Part shown: one piece after another, positions 6,651-11,058 of the stretch | How the letters are laid out: each line of letters opens with the position of its first letter | How positions within the stretch are numbered: the stretch's first letter is position 1 | The notes under the pieces: generated by a model | What the model saw: the letters and a program-made list of their open reading frames with translations, nothing else | Told to the model about the DNA's origin: nothing | The model's database searches: none | Translations under genes and position numbers: made by a program | Origin: Haemophilus parainfluenzae | GTDB taxonomy: Bacteria; Pseudomonadota; Gammaproteobacteria; Enterobacterales; Pasteurellaceae | Direction of reading: 5' to 3' | Length of the DNA stretch: 11,058 nt | Assembly: GCA_018381425.1 (NCBI GenBank) | Contig: JAGZRY010000037.1 | Span: 1 to 11,058 of the forward strand

Positions 6651-6896
6651 ATTCTTGCTGAGCACGGCATCATACAAAGTATGTCGAGGAAAGGAAACTG
6701 TTTGGATAATGCCGCAATGGAGAGTTTCTTTGGACGATTAAAAACGGAATGCTTTTATGGTCGGGAATTTAATACACGAGAGGAGATAGTTAATGCGGTA
6801 AGGGATTATTTGGATTACTATAATCATCGACGGATTCAACTAAAATTAAAAGGACTAAGTCCGATACAATATCGTCTTCAGTCCTTATGTGAATAG
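6651..6896 (+). pseudogene. IS3-family orfB (DDE transposase), C-terminal remnant
   Basis: This is the last part of the transposase catalytic domain. The motif HGIIQSMSRKGNCLDNAAME carries the final catalytic Glu of the DDE triad, followed by SFFGRLKTE and the tail NAVRDYLDYYNHRRIQLKLK. The frame is open from about 6651 and has an ATG at 6681, but everything before HGI, including the two catalytic Asp residues, is missing. It cannot be an active transposase. It ends RLQSLCE, unlike the RKQSFK end of the left copy. Confidence 0.88.
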
Positions 6897-6918
6897 TCCA
6901 AATTTTGGGGTCAGATCA
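6892..6918 (-). repeat. IS right terminal inverted repeat (IRR)
   Basis: Complement reads TGATCTGACCCCAAAATT then TGGACTA, pairing with the left end at 6359-6384. It overlaps the last codons of orfB and ends 32 bases before the asnA stop codon. Confidence 0.82.
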
Positions 6919-6924
6919 AATTTC

Positions 6925-6933
6925 ACCGCACTT
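6925..6933 (-). other. DNA uptake signal sequence between the IS and asnA
   Basis: Exact ACCGCACTT on the plus strand, in the 32-base gap between the IS end and the asnA stop. The equivalent place in the left repeat reads ACCGCATTT (96-104), so that signal has been lost by mutation. Confidence 0.85.
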
Positions 6934-6950
6934 TTTATTTTCTCTTTCGA

Positions 6951-7943
6951 TTAAAGAATATGTTGATATTGTTCTAACATTTCTTTTGGCCATACACTTG
7001 ATTGTACTTCACCAATGTGTTTTTTGTGAAGTAAAAGCATAGCCATACGAGATTGACCGATACCACCACCGATGGTGAGAGGTAATTTGCCGTTTAATAA
7101 ATCTTGGTGCCAATCCATTTTTAAGCGATCTTCATCACCGGTTAAGCCAACTTGTAAACGTAATGCTGATTCATCCACACGAATACCCATTGAAGAAAGC
7201 TCAAACGCTTTACCTAACTCAGCGTTCCACACCAAAATATCACCGTTTAAGCCTTTGTAGCCGTTTTCAGATTCAGTCGTCCAGTCATCATAGTCTGGTG
7301 CACGACCATCATGTGGTTTACCGTCTGATAATTTGCCACCAATACCGATTAAGAACACGGCGCCATATTCTTTACAAATCGCATTTTCACGCTCTTTGCT
7401 TGAAAGATCTGGGTAGCGTTTCACTAAACCTTCACTGTGAACGAAGGTGATTTCTTTTGGTAAGCTTGATGGGATATCAAAGCGCGCTTCTACCGCTAAT
7501 TCAGTTAAACGGATTGCACGATAGATAGAACGTACAGTTTCTTTTAAATAAGCAAAGTTACGACGACCTTCAGGAATCACTTTTTCCCAGTCCCATTGGT
7601 CCACATAAACAGAGTGAGTTTGATCCAATGAATCTTCATCTGGACGTAATGCTTTCATGTGCACAAATAAGCCTTCGCCTTCTTTAAAGTGGAAACGTGC
7701 TAAAGTGTGACGTTTCCATTTAGCTAATGAGTGAACGACTTCAAAAACGGCATTTGGGATACATTTCACGTTTACTTGAACCGCTTTCTCAATGCCTGAT
7801 AAGTTATCTTGCATACCATTGCCAACTTCACTAAGGATTGGACCTTGCACTTCAATGATGCCAAGTTGTTCAATTAAGTTTTGAGTAAAGGTGTTCTTCA
7901 CAAAGCTAATTTCTTGTTGTTGCAAAATAAACGTCTTTTTCAT
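6951..7943 (-). CDS. asnA: Asparagine synthetase A (aspartate-ammonia ligase)
   Basis: AsnA makes L-asparagine from L-aspartate, ammonia and ATP (giving AMP and PPi) in the cytoplasm. It resembles class II aminoacyl-tRNA synthetase catalytic domains. At 330 aa it has exactly the length of E. coli AsnA. Family-specific blocks are visible in order: [81 protein letters not shown], and [15 protein letters not shown] near the C-terminus. The ATG at 7943 has AAGGA (complement of 7949-7953) five bases upstream. It is transcribed away from asnC, its probable activator. No hairpin terminator is seen before the IS right end, so the IS insertion may have displaced one. The gene is intact; a fragment of its 3' end is duplicated at 121-186. 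Confidence 0.98.
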   Translation of the reverse strand: MKKTFILQQQEISFVKNTFTQNLIEQLGIIEVQGPILSEVGNGMQDNLSGIEKAVQVNVKCIPNAVFEVVHSLAKWKRHTLARFHFKEGEGLFVHMKALRPDEDSLDQTHSVYVDQWDWEKVIPEGRRNFAYLKETVRSIYRAIRLTELAVEARFDIPSSLPKEITFVHSEGLVKRYPDLSSKERENAICKEYGAVFLIGIGGKLSDGKPHDGRAPDYDDWTTESENGYKGLNGDILVWNAELGKAFELSSMGIRVDESALRLQVGLTGDEDRLKMDWHQDLLNGKLPLTIGGGIGQSRMAMLLLHKKHIGEVQSSVWPKEMLEQYQHIL

Positions 7944-7985
7944 ATTTATCCTTCTTTTTATAATAACTGGTAAGATTTGTTATGC

Positions 7986-8015
7986 ATTATTCAATAAAAT
8001 TGCAATTTGTTTCAA
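7986..8015 (-). promoter_or_regulatory. Probable asnA promoter
   Basis: On the minus strand a -35-like TTGAAA (complement of 8010-8015) and a -10-like AATAAT (complement of 7986-7991) are separated by 18 bases, 42 bases upstream of the asnA start. The region is very AT-rich and is shared with divergent asnC, where AsnC would be expected to bind. No clear AsnC operator could be picked out by eye. Confidence 0.55.
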
Positions 8016-8023
8016 GTAATTTC

Positions 8024-8052
8024 TTTACATTGTTTTAGATTTTAAATATTAT
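8024..8052 (+). promoter_or_regulatory. Probable asnC promoter
   Basis: TTTACA (8024-8029) and TATTAT (8047-8052) are spaced by 17 bases, each matching five of six consensus bases. The predicted start of transcription is about 40 bases before the asnC ATG. The asnC and asnA promoters sit back to back about 10 bases apart, so AsnC bound between them could act on both. Confidence 0.65.
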
Positions 8053-8099
8053 CAAAAATAAAGAAGATATTTTAAAAAAGATCTAATAGGGAGTGTTTT

Positions 8100-8552
8100 A
8101 TGAACAATATCGATACACTTGATCGCCAAATTCTCCGTGTACTGACTAAAGATGCTCGTACACCTTATGCAGAAATGGCGAAAAACTTTGGGGTGAGCCC
8201 AGGGACGATTCATGTTCGCGTAGAGAAAATGCGTCAATCTGGTTTGATTGAAGGCACAAAAGCGATTATTGATGAGCGTAAGCTGGGTTATGATGTATGT
8301 TGCTTTATTGGCATTATTTTGAAAAGCGCAAAAGATTACGAAAAAGTGATTAAAAAGCTCGAAACCTTTGATGAAGTGGTGGAAGCCTATTACACCACAG
8401 GTAACTATTCGATTTTTATTAAAGTGATGACACACACGATTGCTGAATTACATTCCGTGCTGGCGACTAAGATCCAGTTAATTGATGAAATTCAATCAAC
8501 GGAAACCTTGATTTCCATGCAAAACCCTATTTTACGAGATATTAAACCTTAA
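8100..8552 (+). CDS. asnC: Transcriptional regulator AsnC (Lrp/AsnC family)
   Basis: AsnC is an Lrp-type regulator that, in E. coli, activates asnA when asparagine is low and represses its own gene. The 150-residue length fits (E. coli AsnC has 152). The N-terminal domain starts DTLDRQILRVLTKDARTPYA and contains the helix-turn-helix at about residues 23-43 (YAEMAKNFGVSPGTIHVRVE KM). The C-terminal ligand-binding RAM domain covers about 65-150, with VVEAYYTTGNYSIFIKV as its typical core. The ATG at 8100 has AGGGAG at 8088-8093. Divergent pairing with asnA supports the specific name rather than generic Lrp. The gene ends in a hairpin shared with the convergent oxidase gene. Confidence 0.96.
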   Translation: MNNIDTLDRQILRVLTKDARTPYAEMAKNFGVSPGTIHVRVEKMRQSGLIEGTKAIIDERKLGYDVCCFIGIILKSAKDYEKVIKKLETFDEVVEAYYTTGNYSIFIKVMTHTIAELHSVLATKIQLIDEIQSTETLISMQNPILRDIKP

Positions 8553-8568
8553 ATGTCATCGAAACAAT

Positions 8569-8601
8569 AAAGGCGTGTATTAAACACGCCTTTTGTTTTT
8601 T
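8569..8601 (+). terminator. Rho-independent terminator of asnC, possibly bidirectional
   Basis: Stem AAAGGCGTGT (8569-8578) and ACACGCCTTT (8584-8593) with loop ATTAA, followed by tgttttttt on the plus strand. It lies 16 bases after the asnC stop. The oxidase gene on the minus strand ends at 8605, so the same hairpin may stop it too, although the T-run in that direction is weaker. Confidence 0.9.
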
Positions 8602-8604
8602 TAA

Positions 8605-9900
8605 TTAACGATAACGATCGAGGAATTTGTAATAGAGTACGCCGATCTTGGTGGCTAAGTTTTTAAGATATTTTCCACCATAAAATGAAGGCACTTTTAA
8701 TCCTTCAAAAATTTTTAAACGTTCGTCATTGCCTAGGATTGCTTCTGCAATAATGCGTCCAGCAAGTCCAGTGAGAGCGACTCCATGTCCAGAATAGCCT
8801 TGTGCAAAATAAATATGTGGTGAAATACGACCAAAATGTGGGCTTGCGTTGAGTGTCATATCAATTGGTCCTGCCCAGCCATAGTCAATTTTGACGTTTT
8901 CCAATTGCGGGAAAACATGCAACATATTGCGACGCATAATTTGTACCATGTCTTTTTCTGAGCTCGAGTCACTACCAAATAACAAACGGTTATCCGCACT
9001 CAAACGATAATAATCGAGCAAGATATTGTTATCGCAAACAGACATGCCGTTATTGATCACGGAATCAGCTGTGGCTTGATCTAGGGGTTCGGTCGCAATA
9101 ATAAAGCTCTCGACCGGTAAGATTTTACGATTAATGCCGTGATGAATGGATTTCGGTAGTGCATCAATATAAGCGTTGGTGGCTAAAATAACGTCTCGAG
9201 AAATGACCGCACTTTTATCGGTTTTGACTTCAATGCAGCCTGATTTTTCGACTAAATCCACAACGGGAGATTGTTCATAAATCTGCACGCCTAAATCTAA
9301 GCAGGCTTTTGCTAAACCTAAGCAATAATTTAATGGGTGTAAGTGGCCTGAGTTGCTATCGTATAAACCGCCTACATAAATATCACTGCCTAGATGTTGT
9401 TTAAGCTTGGCTTTATCCCAAAGTTGCATTTTGTCATAGCCAAAAGTCGCGTGGCTGGCTTTTTCCATTTCAATGAGATCGTCCATACGACGTTCATTTA
9501 ACGCCAATGTGGCATAACCTTTTTTCCAATCACATTGAATACCATATTTCGCAATACGTTCATCAATAATATCAATGGCTTCCAGCGACATATCCCAAAG
9601 TTTTTTCGCTTTATCAAAGCCCACTTGAGCAATATATTCATCAATGCCTTCTTCAAAACCGTTGATGGCTTGACCACCACTTCTGCCGGATGCACCGAAT
9701 CCGACTCTTGCCCCCTCTAACACAATGACTTTTTTGCCTTTTTCTGCTAACTCAAGGGCGGCTGATAAACCGAAGAAACCCGCACCAATAACACAAACAT
9801 CTGCTTCTTCTTGCTGAGTGAGAGGCGGTAGTTCGAAGGTTTGGTTTCGACTGTCGAAATAATAAGATTTGATATGTTCTTGATGAGCAAATTCGAGCAT
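8605..9900 (-). CDS. ordL: FAD-dependent oxidoreductase, PuuB/OrdL-like (D-amino-acid oxidase fold)
   Basis: The protein belongs to the DAO family of FAD amine/amino-acid oxidases. It resembles E. coli PuuB (gamma-glutamylputrescine oxidase, about 426 aa) over its whole 431 residues. The FAD-binding GAGFFG (39-44) is followed by Glu62 at the end of beta-2, which binds the ADP ribose, and then by the GFGASGRSGGQ motif characteristic of this family. Further landmarks are GHLHPLNYCLGLA, ILLDYYRLSADNRLLFG (nearly as in PuuB), IDYGWAGPIDMTL and YFAQGYSGHGVALTGLAGR at the C-terminal FAD-contact region. It is divergent from potD, which suggests a role with polyamines, but no other puu genes are seen here, so the substrate is not certain. 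The ATG at 9900 has only a weak upstream site. An uptake signal lies inside the gene. Confidence 0.82.
   Translation of the reverse strand: MLEFAHQEHIKSYYFDSRNQTFELPPLTQQEEADVCVIGAGFFGLSAALELAEKGKKVIVLEGARVGFGASGRSGGQAINGFEEGIDEYIAQVGFDKAKKLWDMSLEAIDIIDERIAKYGIQCDWKKGYATLALNERRMDDLIEMEKASHATFGYDKMQLWDKAKLKQHLGSDIYVGGLYDSNSGHLHPLNYCLGLAKACLDLGVQIYEQSPVVDLVEKSGCIEVKTDKSAVISRDVILATNAYIDALPKSIHHGINRKILPVESFIIATEPLDQATADSVINNGMSVCDNNILLDYYRLSADNRLLFGSDSSSEKDMVQIMRRNMLHVFPQLENVKIDYGWAGPIDMTLNASPHFGRISPHIYFAQGYSGHGVALTGLAGRIIAEAILGNDERLKIFEGLKVPSFYGGKYLKNLATKIGVLYYKFLDRYR
9206..9214 (-). other. DNA uptake signal sequence in the oxidase gene
   Basis: Exact ACCGCACTT on the plus strand, followed by TTAT. 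It lies in host-type AT-rich sequence, which shows that the resident genome uses the same signal as the inserted fhu region. Confidence 0.85.
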
Positions 9901-9942
9901 GATTGATGCCTAATTAATTAACATAAAATTGAAATTGAGGGA

Positions 9943-9970
9943 ATCTTACCCTGATGGGAAAATATGTCAA
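9943..9970 (-). promoter_or_regulatory. Probable promoter of the PuuB/OrdL-like gene
   Basis: On the minus strand a consensus -35 TTGACA (complement of 9965-9970) and a -10-like TAAGAT (complement of 9943-9948) are 16 bases apart. The leader to the ATG at 9900 would be roughly 35 bases. The -35 lies about 20 bases from the potD -10, so the two divergent promoters are very close and may interfere with each other. Confidence 0.55.
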
Positions 9971-9987
9971 ACCTTTTGCTAAAAAGG

Positions 9988-9996
9988 TGCTATACT
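9988..9996 (+). promoter_or_regulatory. potD extended -10 promoter element
   Basis: TGCTATACT is an extended -10 (TGn followed by TATACT, five of six consensus bases). No good -35 is seen at the normal distance, as is common with extended -10 promoters. Transcription would start near 10003, leaving a leader of about 60 bases before the TTG start codon. Confidence 0.6.
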
Positions 9997-10003
9997 CCTT
10001 CGA

Positions 10004-10019
10004 GTTTACAAAAGTAAAC
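10004..10019 (+). promoter_or_regulatory. Inverted repeat at the potD transcription start
   Basis: A perfect 6-bp palindrome, GTTTAC (10004-10009) and GTAAAC (10014-10019) with AAAA between. Its place at the predicted transcription start suggests an operator or a 5'-end stem. I do not recognise a known regulator site in it. Confidence 0.4.
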
Positions 10020-10040
10020 GATTACTTAAGGTTTATTTTG

Positions 10041-10060
10041 ATTGTCCTGAGGAGGTCAAT
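10041..10060 (+). promoter_or_regulatory. Hairpin covering the potD ribosome binding site
   Basis: ATTGTCCT (10041-10048) can pair with AGGTCAAT (10053-10060), seven of eight positions, with loop GAGG. The strong Shine-Dalgarno sequence GAGGAGGT (10049-10056), which with a seven-base gap decides the TTG start at 10064, falls in the loop and the 3' arm. Folding would partly hide it. Whether this fold forms in the cell is unknown. Confidence 0.4.
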
Positions 10061-10063
10061 AAA

Positions 10064-11058
10064 TTGAAAAAAAATGCTGTTCAATACATCAAATCACTTT
10101 GTCTTTCTGCCGTTGCATTTGCTGCAACTTCTGCTGCATTTGCTGCTGAAAAACTTTATGTTTACAACTGGACTGACTATGTGCCATCAAATTTGGTTGC
10201 AGAATTTACCAAAGAAACAGGCATTGAAGTGATTTATTCTACGTTTGAAAGTAATGAAGAAATGTATGCTAAATTGAAACTGACCTCTAGCACAGGTAGT
10301 GGTTATGATTTAGTTTTCCCATCAAGCTATTACGTCAATAAAATGGCGAAAGAAAATATGTTACAAGAGCTTGATCACAGCAAATTAAGTAATTTTAAAC
10401 AAATTCCGGCAAACTTATTAAACAAGGAATTTGATCCAAATAACAAATATTCTTTGCCTTATGTTTATGGCTTAACTGGTATCGGCGTGAATGCGGATGA
10501 TATTGATCCAAGCAAAATCACAAGCTGGGCTGACTTATGGAACCCTGAATACAAAGGTAAAGTATTATTAACCAGTGATGCGCGTGAAGTGTTCCACATC
10601 GCATTAGTCTTGGATGGAAAATCACCAAACACCACGAATGAAGAAGACATTAAAGCGGCTTATGAGCGCTTAGTGAAATTGTTACCAAATGTGGTGACCT
10701 TTAACTCCGATTCGCCAGAAGTACCATTTGTACAAGGTGAGGCATCTATTGGGATGTTATGGAATGGTTCGGCTTATTTAGCCCATAAAGAAAATCCAAG
10801 TATCCAATTTGTGTATCCAAAAGAAGGCGCGATTTTCTGGATGGATAACTACGCGATTCCCAAAGGTGCGAAAAATACAGAGGGCGCTTATAAATTTATC
10901 GACTTCTTACTTCGCCCTGAAAATGCGAAATTAGTCGTTGAAAAAATGGGCTTCTCGATGCCAAATGAAGGCGTGAAAGCATTACTTTCACCTGAAATGG
11001 CGAATAACCCAACCTTATTCCCATCTGCTGAAAACATTGAAAAAGGCATTATGCAAGG
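10064..11058 (+). CDS. potD: Spermidine/putrescine-binding periplasmic protein PotD (3' end beyond the window)
   Basis: PotD is the periplasmic binding protein of the PotABCD polyamine ABC importer. The visible 331 codons cover all but roughly the last 30 residues of a typical protein (E. coli: 348). The start is TTG at 10064: it follows GAGGAGGT by seven bases, and the signal peptide ([20 protein letters not shown], cleavage near AFA/AEK) begins there, while no in-frame ATG occurs before the mature domain. Residues lining the polyamine pocket in E. coli PotD are recognisable in [38 protein letters not shown] and FWMDNYAIP; one acidic Glu is Asp here (WTDY for WTEY). There is no lipobox, so it should be a free periplasmic protein. 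Pasteurellaceae often carry more than one potD; whether potABC lies nearby cannot be seen. The gene is divergent from the PuuB/OrdL-like oxidase. Confidence 0.94.
   Translation, partial: MKKNAVQYIKSLCLSAVAFAATSAAFAAEKLYVYNWTDYVPSNLVAEFTKETGIEVIYSTFESNEEMYAKLKLTSSTGSGYDLVFPSSYYVNKMAKENMLQELDHSKLSNFKQIPANLLNKEFDPNNKYSLPYVYGLTGIGVNADDIDPSKITSWADLWNPEYKGKVLLTSDAREVFHIALVLDGKSPNTTNEEDIKAAYERLVKLLPNVVTFNSDSPEVPFVQGEASIGMLWNGSAYLAHKENPSIQFVYPKEGAIFWMDNYAIPKGAKNTEGAYKFIDFLLRPENAKLVVEKMGFSMPNEGVKALLSPEMANNPTLFPSAENIEKGIMQ

Larger units (their letters stand above)
6359..6918 (+). mobile_element. Internally deleted IS3-family (IS150-like) element, right copy
   Basis: Both terminal inverted repeats are present, but the element is only about 560 bases, against roughly 1.4-1.5 kb for a typical IS150-like element. 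The left third encodes the N-terminus of orfA and the right part the C-terminus of orfB. The middle, including the first two catalytic Asp codons of the DDE triad, is missing, so it cannot move by itself but might be moved by a related transposase. No 3-4 bp target duplication is evident (aaa on the left, aat on the right), which fits flanks brought together by recombination. It lies between the fhu terminator and asnA. Confidence 0.88.
6833..7017 (+). repeat. Long direct repeat, right copy (IS tail plus asnA tail)
   Basis: Counterpart of 1-186. Here the asnA part belongs to the intact gene, so this copy is probably the original junction and the left one the duplicated or decayed one. The inserted fhu region lies between the two copies; the distance between corresponding points is about 6.83 kb. 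Confidence 0.95.

Noticed and set aside
1..6918. Simple composite transposon (two IS copies carrying fhuCDBA)
   Set aside because: An asnA fragment lies inside the left IS copy's right flank, the right IS is internally deleted, and no target duplication is seen. Homologous recombination at a repeated junction explains the asnA fragment better.
1..11058. CRISPR arrays, tRNA or rRNA genes, prophage or toxin-antitoxin genes
   Set aside because: No regularly spaced short repeats, no cloverleaf or rRNA-like sequence, and no such protein motifs were seen.

Overview
This window most likely comes from a Haemophilus-type member of the Pasteurellaceae, possibly H. parainfluenzae or a close relative. 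Three things point there: exact 9-bp Hin-type DNA uptake signal sequences (AAGTGCGGT or its complement) at six places, AT-rich housekeeping genes (asnA, asnC, an ordL/puuB-type oxidoreductase, potD) that read like Haemophilus proteins, and a ferric hydroxamate operon in the order fhuC-fhuD-fhuB-fhuA, the order I recall from Actinobacillus pleuropneumoniae. The species is an inference; no search was run.

Layout. Positions 1-87 are the right end of an IS3-family (IS150-like) element. Positions 121-186 are a decayed fragment of the 3' end of asnA. Positions 309-337 hold a promoter with a probable Fur box. Then come fhuC (381-1145, GTG start), fhuD (1147-2031, full length but cut by an amber codon at codon 76), fhuB (2025-3995) and a TonB-dependent receptor, fhuA-like (4114-6285), closed by a strong terminator at 6290-6323. 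A second, internally deleted IS copy (6359-6918) follows, and 32 bases beyond it the stop codon of the intact asnA (6951-7943, minus). asnC (8100-8552, plus) is divergent from asnA. A PuuB/OrdL-like FAD oxidase (8605-9900, minus) is convergent with asnC over a shared hairpin and divergent from potD (10064 to the window end, TTG start, 3' end missing).

The main point is the architecture. About 186 bases at the left edge (IS tail plus asnA tail) recur in the same orientation at 6833-7017. The fhu operon therefore lies between direct repeats of an IS/asnA junction, as if a unit consisting of an asnA fragment, fhuCDBA and an IS copy had been added beside an existing IS-asnA site. Recombination between the repeats would remove about 6.8 kb and restore a simple IS-asnA junction. 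The operon is clearly richer in G+C than the genes to its right (hand counts of sample 60-base rows: 39, 32, 33 and 29 G+C inside; 21 and 25 outside). It carries three exact uptake signals within its genes and one upstream of them, which fits arrival by natural transformation from a related, higher-GC Pasteurellaceae donor.

Taken together, the fhu genes encode an outer-membrane receptor, a periplasmic binding protein, a fused inner-membrane permease and an ATPase for Fe3+-hydroxamate siderophores. Because fhuD carries a single nonsense codon, the pathway is probably inactive or impaired here, although the other three genes look intact. The right side of the window holds ordinary nitrogen and polyamine genes: ammonia-dependent asparagine synthesis with its regulator, and a polyamine-related oxidase beside the periplasmic polyamine-binding protein.
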